Assembly (NCBI GenBank): GCA_902633985.1
Contig: CACPHV010000006.1
Location: 1-64,000 of the forward strand
Length of the DNA stretch: 64,000 nucleotides
Origin: an uncultured Pelagibacteraceae bacterium
GTDB lineage: Bacteria > Pseudomonadota > Alphaproteobacteria > Pelagibacterales > Pelagibacteraceae
Direction: 5' to 3'
In this document: piece by piece, positions 1 through 8,442 of the stretch
Layout of the letters: every line of letters starts with the position of its first letter
Position numbering within the stretch: the first letter of the stretch is position 1
Made by a program: the position numbers and the translations under genes
The notes under the pieces: model-generated
Databases searched by the model: none
Told to the model about the DNA's origin: nothing
What the model saw: the letters and a program-made list of their open reading frames with translations, nothing else

Positions 1-2
1 AA

Positions 3-497
3 CCATATCAAAAACTAAGAATATTAACTTTTTTAGATCCAGATAGAGATCCTTTGGGTGCTGGATATCAAATTATACAGTCAAAAATAGCTATTGGCTC
101 AGGTGGCCTTAACGGAAAAGGTTTTCTAAAAGGAACTCAGAGCTACTTAGATTTTTTGCCTGAAAAACACACGGATTTTATATTCACTTTATTTTCAGAA
201 GAGTTTGGTTTTATAGGTTCAGTTGGTCTTTTGATATTATACTCAATAATAATTTTTAGAATTGTAAGAATAGGAGCAATTTCGAGAAGTAATTTTGCTA
301 GACTTTTTTGTTTTGGTTATGCTTTTGCGATCTTTATTTATATTGTAGTAAATTTATCTATGGTTTTGGGTTTGTTACCTATAGTTGGTTCTCCATTACC
401 TATTATGTCCTATGGAGGTTCTTCAATGTTGGCCACTATGATTGGTTTTGGCATAGTATTAAGCGCAAAAATTAATCATAAACAAATGATTGCATAA
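3..497 (+). CDS. rodA: RodA, rod-shape SEDS glycosyltransferase (3' part)
   Basis: The reading frame is open from the left edge, so this is the C-terminal ~164 residues of a protein that begins outside the window. RodA polymerises peptidoglycan glycan strands during cell elongation, in the inner membrane with PBP2. The segment has the SEDS family signatures: a DPDRDP...AGYQIIQS stretch, the loop FLKGTQSYLDFLPEKHTDFIF, and the late P-I-V-G-S-P-L-P-I-M-S-Y-G-G-S-S motif before the last membrane helix. The G-T-Q-S-Y-L-D-F-LPE-HTDFIF form favours RodA over FtsW. It ends with TAA, 43 bases before the next gene. Confidence 0.93.
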   Translation, partial: PYQKLRILTFLDPDRDPLGAGYQIIQSKIAIGSGGLNGKGFLKGTQSYLDFLPEKHTDFIFTLFSEEFGFIGSVGLLILYSIIIFRIVRIGAISRSNFARLFCFGYAFAIFIYIVVNLSMVLGLLPIVGSPLPIMSYGGSSMLATMIGFGIVLSAKINHKQMIA

Positions 498-540
498 TTT
501 GTCACTCTAAAAATTGAATATTTAATTGTATAACAATTTT

Positions 541-1782
541 ATGAATAAAAATCTTAAAGTAGGAATAGTTGGAGCAGGAATTCAAGGTGTATCTAATGCT
601 TTGTTTCTTCAAAAAAAAGGTTTCAATGTAACTATCTTTGACAGAGATAACCCAGGTAGCCATGCAGCCTCCTATGGCAATGCAGGTCACTTTTCACCTT
701 ATGCATCTCTTTCTTTAAATAGAACTGATGTTCTAGCAGATGTGCCTGCAATGTTACTTAGTTCTTCAGGTCCACTTGCTTTAAAATGGAATTATGTTCC
801 TAAAATGATTCCGTGGTTTATAAAATTTATGATGAATACTACCAAAACTAAGATGATGCATACTGCCAAAAATATGCACCAAATTTTAGATTTAGCTTTA
901 CCTGCATATGATGAACTATTTGAAGAGATTGATCTAGAAGGTTTGGTTGAAAACAAAGGAATTCTTTATATATGGAATGATAAAGATCTAAAAAGTAGAG
1001 AATTAGAAATTAAAGTCAGAGATGAATTAGGAGTTGAACAACAACTAGTCACCAAAACAGAGATACACGATCTTGAACCACATATTAAACCATTTTACCA
1101 TGCTGGCGTATATTATCCTTATGCTAGACATGCAAGAAATCCAAAAAGAATTCTTTTAAAACTATTTGATTTATTTTTGAAAAAAGGTGGAAAATTTAAC
1201 AAAGTAAATATTAAAGATATTAGTTTTGATGATGAAAAACCAGTTTTTAAAACTGAAACTCAAAGTTATGTTTTTGATAAAGCAGTAATAGCCTGTGGAG
1301 CTTTTTCAAAAAAATTAACAGATAATCTTGGTGAAAGAATTCCTTTAGATACAGAGCGTGGATATCATGTCCATTTTAAAAATTGTGATCATTTATTAAC
1401 TAGACCTGTAATTTTTTCCAACCGTGGATTTGGAATTACTCCGATGGAACAAGGTTTAAGGGTTGTTGGAACTGTAGAATTTGGTGGATTAGATAATCCA
1501 TTATCTAAATCAAGAGTTAAAAATTTGATAAATAATGCAAAATATATGCTTGGTGATTTACCAGAGCATGAGGATGAGTGGCTAGGTTTTAGACCAACTT
1601 TACCAGATTTTTTACCCGTTATGGGGCCATCAAAAAATTACAAAAATATTTATTATTGTTTTGGGCATCATCATTTAGGATGGACTTTAGGTCCGATTTC
1701 TGGAAAGATTGTGTCTGGAATGATAGCGAATGAAAATACAAATTTAGATTTAAAACCCTATAGCTCGCTTAGATTTAGTTAA
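541..1782 (+). CDS. FAD-dependent D-amino-acid dehydrogenase-like oxidoreductase
   Basis: 413-residue DadA/DAO-family flavoenzyme. The N-terminus has a Rossmann FAD site (GIVGAGIQGVSNALFL, then the acidic residue of FDRD). The segment GSHAASYGNAGHFSPYA matches the FAD-contacting region of the D-amino-acid dehydrogenase subfamily, and the C-terminus has the second FAD contact (GHHHLGWTLGPISGK). Such enzymes oxidise amino acids or N-methyl amines and pass electrons to the respiratory chain or oxygen; the substrate cannot be read from sequence. ATG at 541 is preferred over an in-frame TTG at 526 because the FAD motif then begins at the usual distance. Its stop abuts the GTG of the next, broken, transporter gene. 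Confidence 0.85.
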   Translation: MNKNLKVGIVGAGIQGVSNALFLQKKGFNVTIFDRDNPGSHAASYGNAGHFSPYASLSLNRTDVLADVPAMLLSSSGPLALKWNYVPKMIPWFIKFMMNTTKTKMMHTAKNMHQILDLALPAYDELFEEIDLEGLVENKGILYIWNDKDLKSRELEIKVRDELGVEQQLVTKTEIHDLEPHIKPFYHAGVYYPYARHARNPKRILLKLFDLFLKKGGKFNKVNIKDISFDDEKPVFKTETQSYVFDKAVIACGAFSKKLTDNLGERIPLDTERGYHVHFKNCDHLLTRPVIFSNRGFGITPMEQGLRVVGTVEFGGLDNPLSKSRVKNLINNAKYMLGDLPEHEDEWLGFRPTLPDFLPVMGPSKNYKNIYYCFGHHHLGWTLGPISGKIVSGMIANENTNLDLKPYSSLRFS

Positions 1783-2687
1783 GTGACTAAAGATAATAAT
1801 TTTTTTAGCTTATTTATATCTATTTTTAACCGTAACCTTTTGGGCAGGAAATTTTGTAGTAGGTAAACTTGCGAGTTTCTATGAGGTACCACCTTTTTCA
1901 TTAAATTTTTATCGATGGCTTTTTGCTTGGTTAATTTTAGCACCTTTTACAATTCCTGAAATATTAGAGAAAAGAAACTATATAATTAAAAACTATAAAC
2001 TTTTTATTGTTTTGGGAGTTACCAGTATAACAGTATTTAATTCAATTGTTTATTATTCATTAAATTTTACTCAGGTGATTAGTGGAGTTTTAATGATTTC
2101 AACGATACCTGTGATGATCATGTTGTTTTCTTCAATTTTAAAAATTGAAAAGACAAATATTTTTCAAATTATAGGGGTAGTATTTTCTTTTGCAGGTGTA
2201 ATTATGATTATAACAAAAGCAAATATCGAGATATTAAAAAATTTAGATTTTAATAAAGGGGATATAACTATGGTTATAGCAATGTTTTCATGGGCATTAT
2301 ATTCAACTTTATTAAAGGGAAAACAATATGAGTTATCTCAAATATCATTACTTCAAGTAGTAATTACTTTTGGTTTAGTATTTTTAATACCAGTTTATTT
2401 TATTGAATATCAAATTGGCTTTAGAATTAATTTAGAACTACCTTTTATTTTAATTTTATCCTATGTAGTTTTGTTTCCAGGTTTGGCATCTTTTCTTTTA
2501 TGGATAAAAGGAATATCTATGATTGGTGCTAATCGTTCAGGTGTTTTTTTACACCTAATGCCGATTTTGAGCGCGATAATGGCGATGATTTTTTTTTAGT
2601 GAAAAATTTATGTTTTATCATATTTTAGGCGCTTGTTTTATTATAACAGGAATATTGTTATCAAATAAGAAAGTTAAAAATGCTTAA
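1783..2687 (+). pseudogene. EamA/DMT-family transporter, two frameshifts at poly-T runs
   Basis: The DNA encodes a near full-length EamA (drug/metabolite transporter) permease, but in three pieces. From GTG 1783 the frame reads VTKDNNF, then must lose one T of the seven-T run at 1800-1806 to continue as LAYLYLFLTVTFWAGNF. The middle piece runs to a TAG at 2597-2599, just after a nine-T run (2589-2597). Losing one T there continues as SEKFMFYHILGACFIITG and ends at TAA 2685-2687. Repaired, it is about 300 residues with ten hydrophobic segments, the normal family size, and overlaps the next start by 8 bp. The longest intact piece is 2012-2599 from a TTG. It may be a decaying gene, a sequencing error, or a gene rescued by polymerase slippage. 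Confidence 0.8.
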
Positions 2688-3630
2688 AGTAGCTATTTTA
2701 GATGATTATCAAAATGTTGCTCAACAATTTGTAGATTTAGAAAAACTATCTGGAAAATATGAATTTAAGATTTTTAGCGAACCTTTTTTAGATGAAGCAG
2801 ATGCAATTGATCAGTTAGCTGATTTTGAAGCTTTACTAATAATGAGAGAAAGAACTCCAATTACAAAAAATTTAATTGATAATTTAAATGATTTAAAATT
2901 TGTAATCACAAGTGGATTAAGGAATAAATCTATCGATTTGGAGGCAGCAAAAAAAAGAAAAATTATAGTTTGCGGTACAGATATAAATTTAAACCCAACG
3001 CCTGAATTAACATGGGCACTAATTCTTGGTTTAGCTAGAAATTTTAAAGAGGAGTTTGACAATATGTATCAAGGATATTGGCAAACTACAATCGGAGTAG
3101 AATTAAAAGGAAAAATCTTAGGATTGATTGGTCTAGGCAGAGTAGGTAGTGAAGTCGCTAAAATCGGAAAAGCTTTTGGTATGCAATTAATGGCTTGGAG
3201 TGAAAATCTTAACTTAGATAATTGTAAAGAATTAGACGTATTACCTTGCAGTAAAGAAGATTTAATTACAAATTCTGATGTTCTTTCAATTCATGTTCAA
3301 GGAGGTGAAAGATACAAAGACTGCATTACTTTAAAAGAATTTGATAAAATGAAAAAAACAGCTTTTTTGATAAACACCTCTCGTGGACCTATTGTCAATG
3401 AGGATGATTTAATTATTGCATTGTCAACAAATCTAATTGCTGGTGCAGGAATAGATGTATATGAAAAAGAGCCTTTACCAGAAAATAATAAGCTTAGATT
3501 TTTACCAAATGCCTTGCTTACTCCTCACATAGGCTATGTGACAGCTGAAAATTATAGCATTTTTTATAACCAAATGATTGAAGGACTAGAGGCTTGTGTA
3601 AATGGAAAGCCTATCAGAGTTCTAGAGTAA
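2680..3630 (+). CDS. D-2-hydroxyacid dehydrogenase (PGDH-like)
   Basis: 316-residue NAD-dependent D-isomer 2-hydroxyacid dehydrogenase. An N-terminal substrate-binding flavodoxin-like half is followed by a Rossmann domain with GLIGLGRVGSEVAK (about residues 148-161). The catalytic region has INTSRGPIVNEDDL, the Glu of AGIDVYEKEPLP, and the His of LLTPHIG. Related proteins include phosphoglycerate dehydrogenase and glyoxylate/hydroxypyruvate reductase, but there is no ACT domain, so serine synthesis is not implied. ATG 2680 overlaps the 3' end of the repaired EamA gene, and the following gene starts 2 bases after its stop, so it probably sits in one transcript with them. Confidence 0.86.
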   Translation: MLKVAILDDYQNVAQQFVDLEKLSGKYEFKIFSEPFLDEADAIDQLADFEALLIMRERTPITKNLIDNLNDLKFVITSGLRNKSIDLEAAKKRKIIVCGTDINLNPTPELTWALILGLARNFKEEFDNMYQGYWQTTIGVELKGKILGLIGLGRVGSEVAKIGKAFGMQLMAWSENLNLDNCKELDVLPCSKEDLITNSDVLSIHVQGGERYKDCITLKEFDKMKKTAFLINTSRGPIVNEDDLIIALSTNLIAGAGIDVYEKEPLPENNKLRFLPNALLTPHIGYVTAENYSIFYNQMIEGLEACVNGKPIRVLE

Positions 3631-3632
3631 AA

Positions 3633-4532
3633 ATGGATCTCCCTGTTGTTAATCACGAGGATTATTTTGCTAAGATTGGTGATGATCATAAATTTCCAAT
3701 TAATAAATTTGGAGAGTTAGCAAAATACTTAACTCAAAACAAAATAGTAAGTAAATTTCATAAACCTTCAGCCTGTTCATTTGAAACATTAAGCTACGCA
3801 CATTCAAAAAATTATATCTTAGATATTAAAAATAAAACTTTAAGCAAAGAAGGAGTAAAAAAAATTGGATTTCCACTTGTAGATAGTGTTGTGCAAAGAT
3901 CTTTAGTTGCTACAGGAGGAACTGTTCTCGCATCTAAACTTGCAATAAATTATGGTATTTCATGTAATACAGCAGGAGGTAGTCACCACGCAAGTTATGA
4001 TGGAGGTGCTGGTTATTGTGTGTTTAATGACGTAGCAGTTGCAGCACATTATTTACTTAATAGAGGTCTAGCAAATAAAATTTTGATTGTTGATCTAGAT
4101 GTTCACCAAGGTAATGGCAATTCAGAAATCTTTAAAGACAATAGAAGTGTTTTTACATTCAGTATGCATTCTAAAACTAATTACCCTGCAAAAAAATCAA
4201 ATAGTGATTTAGATGTAGAACTAGAGGATAATTTAGAGGATGATAACTACCTCAAAACACTTAAACATTATTTAAACGAATTAAATCAAGAAAATTTTGA
4301 TTTTGTTTTTTATATAGCAGGTGTTGATATTCATTTTAATGATAGATTGGGTAAATTAAAAATTTCTGACGATGGAATAAAACTTAGAGATGAGCTTGTA
4401 GTAGAAAATTTTTTTTCTAGACGGATACCATTTTGTGGAGTTTTGGGTGGTGGTTACAACAAGGATTTCAATAAACTTGTTGAATTACATTCAATGTTAC
4501 ATCAATCTTGTGCTAAATATATAAGATCATGA
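3633..4532 (+). CDS. Histone-deacetylase-family amidohydrolase
   Basis: 299-residue member of the HDAC/acetylpolyamine amidohydrolase/AcuC superfamily, zinc enzymes that hydrolyse N-acyl groups. Visible active-site elements are the HH pair in GGSHHAS (residues 118-119), the zinc ligands in DLDVHQGNG (D156, H158), a further Asp in AGVDIHFNDRLG, and the late GGGY with the transition-state Tyr. In bacteria such enzymes act on acetylated polyamines or small amides; the true substrate is unknown. ATG 3633 follows the previous stop by 2 bases and is preferred over an upstream in-frame codon at 3594 inside the previous gene. Its last four bases overlap the msrB start. Confidence 0.87.
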   Translation: MDLPVVNHEDYFAKIGDDHKFPINKFGELAKYLTQNKIVSKFHKPSACSFETLSYAHSKNYILDIKNKTLSKEGVKKIGFPLVDSVVQRSLVATGGTVLASKLAINYGISCNTAGGSHHASYDGGAGYCVFNDVAVAAHYLLNRGLANKILIVDLDVHQGNGNSEIFKDNRSVFTFSMHSKTNYPAKKSNSDLDVELEDNLEDDNYLKTLKHYLNELNQENFDFVFYIAGVDIHFNDRLGKLKISDDGIKLRDELVVENFFSRRIPFCGVLGGGYNKDFNKLVELHSMLHQSCAKYIRS

Positions 4533-4903
4533 CAAAAAAAATAAATCCAAATCTAACTGCTGAACAAAAATTAATTTTATTTGAGGAAGGCACTGAGCGT
4601 GCAGGATCAAGTGAACTAAATCATGAAAAAAGGGAAGGAAGTTTTCATTGTGCAAATTGTGGAGAAAAATTATTTGACTCGAAAACAAAATATGAAAGCG
4701 GATCTGGTTGGCCTTCTTTTTACGAGTCTTTACCAGATGTGTTTGAAACAAAAACAGATCACCACATAGGATACGCAAGAACTGAATATCATTGTAAAAA
4801 ATGTGGAGGCCATCATGGTCATGTATTCGACGATGGACCTGAACCAACTGGTAAGCGATTTTGTAACAATGGAGTATGTCTAGTTTTTAAGCCTAAAACT
4901 TAA
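4529..4903 (+). CDS. msrB: Peptide-methionine (R)-S-oxide reductase MsrB
   Basis: 124 residues, the usual MsrB length. It reduces the R form of methionine sulfoxide in proteins, using thioredoxin. The two zinc-binding CxxC pairs are present (HCANCGEKLF and YHCKKCGGHHGH), as are the substrate-binding GSGWPSF motif and the catalytic Cys near the end in RFCNNGVCL. A nearby second Cys in the same segment could act as a resolving residue (inference). ATG 4529 overlaps the upstream gene by ATGA. It closes the run of overlapping genes that starts at the EamA gene, and a new gene with its own signal peptide follows. Confidence 0.96.
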   Translation: MTKKINPNLTAEQKLILFEEGTERAGSSELNHEKREGSFHCANCGEKLFDSKTKYESGSGWPSFYESLPDVFETKTDHHIGYARTEYHCKKCGGHHGHVFDDGPEPTGKRFCNNGVCLVFKPKT

Positions 4904-4947
4904 ATATTCAGTATATACATAAGTTGTTTTATAATTTAAAATTAGTT

Positions 4948-5787
4948 GTGAAAAAATTTTATATTATTTTACTATCTTTATTTATTATTACATCTTCTAA
5001 TTCTGATGAAATTTCTGGAAAAGTTTCAGAGTATGTAAGTAATTTGATACCAGGTGATGGTGATACAGAAGTAAGTATTGATTTAAGAGAAAACTATAAG
5101 CCTGACTACAGTATTTTAGCAGTTAGAGAAATTGAAAAAACTGAAAAAGGAAATTTGTTTACTCAATTTTCATTATTCAACACTGAAAAAAATAATGATG
5201 AAAGGATAGTAGGTAATCTTGGAATTGGAAAAAGATTTTTAAGTGATGATAAGACTTTATTGACTGGTTTTAATAGTTTTATAGATTATGACGATGCTGG
5301 CAATGCAAGAAGTAGCTTTGGTATTGAAGCTAGAAGTGCAGTCATAGAGTTTGCGTATAATCAGTATTTTGGGATTGGAAACGCAACAGATGAAAAAGTT
5401 TTAGATGGTTATGATTTAAGATTAGCTTCACAAATACCCCATCTTCATTGGGCAGATATATTTATAAATACTTACGAATGGCAAGGTGAAGATAGGAACG
5501 ATATCAAAGGTACCAAATTAGGATCTGAACTATTGTTAACACCCAATATTAATTTAGAGTTATCTTACGATGACAAAGATAAAAATGGTTTAGAGGATGA
5601 ATGGTATGCAAATATTGAATTCATCTACCCACCTAGATCTAGACCTTCTCTTCAAGATGGATTTATTAATTCAATTGCATGGAAAGATGAGAAAGATATG
5701 TCTGGAGAACTATTAACAAAAGTAAAAAGAAATAATAAAATTATGGTTGAGTTCAAAGGATCATCAACAATATCAAGGGCTGACTGA
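4948..5787 (+). CDS. Stand-alone inverse-autotransporter-like outer-membrane beta-barrel
   Basis: 279 residues from GTG 4948, which gives a clean signal peptide (KKFYIILLSLFIITSSNS, cut near SNS-DE); an upstream TTG at 4924 is less likely. After a short linker the protein shows alternating beta-strand patterns matching the intimin/invasin inverse-autotransporter barrel: LLTGFNSFIDYDDAGNARSS, DGYDLRLASQIPHLHWADIF and KLGSELLLTPNINLELSYDD. Family members carry a C-terminal adhesive passenger made of Ig-like domains. Here the protein ends about 40 residues after the barrel-like part, so there is no passenger. The next gene encodes a small secreted protein and starts at TGATG, which suggests co-translation and a joint role. 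Function is inferred only. Confidence 0.66.
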   Translation: MKKFYIILLSLFIITSSNSDEISGKVSEYVSNLIPGDGDTEVSIDLRENYKPDYSILAVREIEKTEKGNLFTQFSLFNTEKNNDERIVGNLGIGKRFLSDDKTLLTGFNSFIDYDDAGNARSSFGIEARSAVIEFAYNQYFGIGNATDEKVLDGYDLRLASQIPHLHWADIFINTYEWQGEDRNDIKGTKLGSELLLTPNINLELSYDDKDKNGLEDEWYANIEFIYPPRSRPSLQDGFINSIAWKDEKDMSGELLTKVKRNNKIMVEFKGSSTISRAD

Positions 5788-6563
5788 TGAAAAATTTACT
5801 AAAAATTTTATTTATATCTAAAGTTTTATTTTTATTTTTAGTCTTTAATTCTCAGGCTGCTAGTACAACAGGACAAGCAGATGTTTATAAAGTAACAATG
5901 AAAAAAGTAGAATTGTGTACTGCTAGTACAAGTGTATCTAGTTGTGTTGGATCAGTAACAGTAGGTGATACCTCTAAAGTTGTTGATATCGCATCTGTAT
6001 CAGCTGGAGCTGCGGCTGCTACATTTGGTGATCCTGCATTATTACCTCTGGGAGAAACTTATACTCATATGAGAGTTACAATTGATAGAAAATTTACAAT
6101 AAAAGCTGATTTAGAAGTTTCAGGTGTAACAGATAATTGTACTACGACAGCTGCACTTTCTGGCTCTGCTTATCCTGGTGGATCTTTAAGTGGAACTGAA
6201 AAATATGATAGAACTCCAATTATTGCTGATGGTGGCACAGCTGCAGAGGCTGATTTATATTTAAAAAATAATCAAATGAAAACATGTACAAATGCTGCAT
6301 GTTCAGCACTTAGTGGTGCAAATACAATTACATATGCCCAAGGTTCAGGATCATCTACTTATCAAACTCAGCATGCTGATGGTAGTACTTCTGATGATCA
6401 TGTAATGGTTTATGAGCTTTCAAAACCATACACAGTAGCTTTAATTGGTCCAACTATAGACATTAGCTTTGGAACATCTGCTGCTATTAAAGCAACAGAA
6501 GTTGGTACAGATTTTTGTATGTTTGATCCTCAAGAACCAGTAGTTACAATCACAATTAAATAG
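5787..6563 (+). CDS. Secreted cysteine-containing protein, unrecognised
   Basis: 258 residues with a signal peptide (KILFISKVLFLFLVFNSQA, likely cut at SQA-AS). The mature part is rich in Ala, Ser, Thr and Gly with several Cys (ELCTAST, SSCVGS, DNCTTT, MKTCTNAACS, DFCMFDP), suggesting disulfide bonds outside the cytoplasm. It begins DVYKVTMKKVELC and shows beta-rich alternation, ending VVTITIK, so an Ig- or carbohydrate-binding-like beta sandwich is possible but not shown. Local base composition is richer in GC (runs of GCT and GCA codons) than the neighbours. Start ATG overlaps the stop of the barrel gene (TGATG). I do not recognise the family. Confidence 0.6.
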   Translation: MKNLLKILFISKVLFLFLVFNSQAASTTGQADVYKVTMKKVELCTASTSVSSCVGSVTVGDTSKVVDIASVSAGAAAATFGDPALLPLGETYTHMRVTIDRKFTIKADLEVSGVTDNCTTTAALSGSAYPGGSLSGTEKYDRTPIIADGGTAAEADLYLKNNQMKTCTNAACSALSGANTITYAQGSGSSTYQTQHADGSTSDDHVMVYELSKPYTVALIGPTIDISFGTSAAIKATEVGTDFCMFDPQEPVVTITIK

Positions 6564-6567
6564 AAAA

Positions 6568-7806
6568 ATGACTGATCAATTTTCTGGTCAGATAATATCA
6601 TCAAAAATAAAATTACGAAATAAATCTAAGGATTATGTTTTAAATTTTAAAAAAATTGAGGAATTTATAAAAAGGGAAATTGCAGAAATAGAAATTCTTA
6701 AGAATTCCTCAAAATCAATAATTCCTGAAATTTCTTTTAATGAACTTAATTTAACTAATAATAAAATAATAGAAAACATTCGTAAAAGAGGCTGCTTAAT
6801 TATTCGAGACGTTTTTGAAGATAATAAGATAGAAAATATTAATAAAGAGTTAGAGGAATATATAGATAGTAATGGATATTACGAGGATCAACAAAAAAAG
6901 GCAGGTTTAGATAAATATTTTAGTGATTTAAAATCAGGAAAACCCCAAATATATGGTTTGTATTGGTCTAAAGCTCAAATTGAAATAAGGCATTCTGAAG
7001 AAATGGCAAAGGTTAAAAAATGGCTTAACAACCTTTGGAATTTTAGAAACACTGAATATACAGTTTTTGATCCAAATAAAGAACTATCTTATGCAGATAG
7101 ATTAAGAAGGAGAGAGCCTGGAGATGATACTTTGGGTTTATCTCCACATTGTGATGCTGGATCAATTGAAAGATGGACTGACAGTTATTATCAAAAAATT
7201 TATAAAGATATTTTTTCTGACAATTTTGAAAAATACAATCCATTTGAAGCAAAGTATAGAGATAGAACAATAGAGTTCGAATCTCCTGCAGTTGCACATG
7301 TATTTAGAACATTTCAAGGATGGACTGCTTTAACGGAGCAAGGACCAAGTGATGGAACTTTACAATTAATACCAATTGCTAAAGGAATTGCTTATATTTT
7401 AACCAGAGCATTACTTGATGATGTTGAAGAAAATGAATTGTGTGGATCGAAACTTGGTAGAGCTTTGTCAGTAAATAAAGATTATCATTCATTACTGTTA
7501 AAAGGTTTAGTTTCAATTCCAAAAATGAAACCAGGTGACACTGTTTGGTGGCATCCAGACGTTGTTCATGCTGTTGAAGACAAACATTCAGGGAAAAATT
7601 ATTCAAATGTCGTTTACGTTGGTGCAACACCATATTGTAAAAAAAATCTAGATTATACACTAAAACAATCAAAAAAATTTTTAGAGGGAAAGAGTCCACC
7701 GGATTTTGCGGCTGAGGATTATGAAATTAAATATAAAGGTAGAGTTAAATTAAAAGATTTAAGCTCTTTAGCTAAGAAACAATTAGCTTTAGAAGAATGG
7801 AATTAA
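6568..7806 (+). CDS. DUF1479 (YbiU-like) Fe(II)/2-oxoglutarate oxygenase-like protein
   Basis: 412 residues, matching the DUF1479 family, a cupin-fold group related to Fe(II)/2-oxoglutarate oxygenases. The putative metal ligands are H194 and D196 in SPHCDAGS, and H334 in WWHPDVVHAVEDKH. Other family-like stretches are QIYGLYWSKAQ, RLRRREPGDDTLGL and FRTFQGWTALTEQGPSDGTL. No substrate has been securely assigned to the family to my knowledge. The start is 4 bases after the preceding secreted-protein gene. Its TAA overlaps the stop of the convergent glutaredoxin gene by four bases, with no terminator visible. Confidence 0.82.
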   Translation: MTDQFSGQIISSKIKLRNKSKDYVLNFKKIEEFIKREIAEIEILKNSSKSIIPEISFNELNLTNNKIIENIRKRGCLIIRDVFEDNKIENINKELEEYIDSNGYYEDQQKKAGLDKYFSDLKSGKPQIYGLYWSKAQIEIRHSEEMAKVKKWLNNLWNFRNTEYTVFDPNKELSYADRLRRREPGDDTLGLSPHCDAGSIERWTDSYYQKIYKDIFSDNFEKYNPFEAKYRDRTIEFESPAVAHVFRTFQGWTALTEQGPSDGTLQLIPIAKGIAYILTRALLDDVEENELCGSKLGRALSVNKDYHSLLLKGLVSIPKMKPGDTVWWHPDVVHAVEDKHSGKNYSNVVYVGATPYCKKNLDYTLKQSKKFLEGKSPPDFAAEDYEIKYKGRVKLKDLSSLAKKQLALEEWN

Positions 7807-8060
7807 TTATTTAAAAGATCATGAAGTTTATTTTCTTTTTCTAATGCTCTTACTTCATCATAACCACCGATATGCTGGTCATCAAAAAAGATTTGTGGAA
7901 TAGTTCTTTTTCCATTAGCTTTTTTAATCATTTCATCCATTGCTCCATCAACTTTTGAAATATCAATTTCATTATAAGGCGCATTATTTCTAGCTAACAA
8001 TCTTTTTGCAGCCTCACAATAATTACATAGCGGACCTGTATACATGGTAATTTTTTTCAT
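7803..8060 (-). CDS. grxC: Glutaredoxin 3 (GrxC-type)
   Basis: 85-residue dithiol glutaredoxin. It has the active-site CxxC in PLCNYCEAAKRLL, the cis-Pro segment RTIPQIFFDD, and GGYDEVRAL for glutathione binding. It reduces disulfides and glutathione mixed disulfides in the cytoplasm. The usual CPYC is replaced by CNYC, a tolerated variant. It lies 3 bases downstream of the DUF2805 gene on the same strand, so the pair is probably one transcript. Its end overlaps the convergent DUF1479 gene. Confidence 0.94.
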   Translation of the reverse strand: MKKITMYTGPLCNYCEAAKRLLARNNAPYNEIDISKVDGAMDEMIKKANGKRTIPQIFFDDQHIGGYDEVRALEKENKLHDLLNN

Positions 8061-8063
8061 GGC

Positions 8064-8360
8064 TTATAGATAGTCACCTTTTTTAATTTTACTAGTTATT
8101 TCTTTTCTAGAATATTCAAATTTTTTTCGATGTTTTATACTTTTTTGGTTTACTCTTTTTCTCCATAACCTGAAAGACGATGGTCTTAGAGATCTTCGCA
8201 TAATTTTAATTACATCAGATTCTTTCTTCCCTGTTTTTTTTTCAATTTCCTCGAAAGTGATCCTATCTGCCCAGGCTGCCCAAATGATCCAATCTGGATC
8301 GTCCATTTTGGGCTCAGGATTTTTGACTCTGGTAATTGGCCTGTGACCTTTTTTTTTCAT
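8064..8360 (-). CDS. DUF2805 / TIGR03643 family protein
   Basis: 98-residue conserved protein. The core reads WAAWADRITFEEIEKKTGKK, then SDVIKIMRRSLRPSSFRLWR, which matches the TIGR03643/DUF2805 family. The pattern resembles a small helix-turn-helix (xSFEEIEKKTGxxExDVIKIMRR), so nucleic-acid binding is plausible but unproven. A Shine-Dalgarno-like AAAGGA lies 4 bases before the ATG on this strand. It is the first gene of a two-gene unit with glutaredoxin. Its upstream region contains a perfect hairpin and a possible 13-codon leader frame. Confidence 0.8.
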   Translation of the reverse strand: MKKKGHRPITRVKNPEPKMDDPDWIIWAAWADRITFEEIEKKTGKKESDVIKIMRRSLRPSSFRLWRKRVNQKSIKHRKKFEYSRKEITSKIKKGDYL

Positions 8361-8400
8361 AAATCCTTTATATTTGAAAAAAATATTTAATGCATTTTTT

Positions 8401-8442
8401 TTAGCCTTTGATATTATGTATAAGATAGTCCTTCTTAGCCAT
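8401..8442 (-). CDS. Possible 13-codon leader peptide
   Basis: On the minus strand a GGGAG ribosome site lies 6 bases before ATG at 8442 and opens a frame MAKKDYLIHNIKG ending in TAA at 8401-8403, 41 bases ahead of the DUF2805 start. The start sits in the loop of the 12-bp hairpin at 8422-8472 when that region is read on this strand. Such a short frame can occur by chance; the good ribosome site and position are the only support. Confidence 0.25.
   Translation of the reverse strand: MAKKDYLIHNIKG

Noticed and set aside
54-497. A complete 147-residue protein starting at 54
   Set aside because: The frame is open to the left edge with clear RodA sequence before the first in-frame start, so it is a truncated rodA and not a small gene.
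541-1782. LhgO (L-2-hydroxyglutarate oxidase) as partner of glaH
   Set aside because: Its motifs (GNAGHFSP, GHHHLGWTLGP) fit the DadA-type branch, not LhgO, and it is 14 kb from glaH.
4527-4847. 106-codon minus-strand frame opposite msrB
   Set aside because: His- and Phe-rich low-complexity translation that mirrors the msrB sequence; no independent support.
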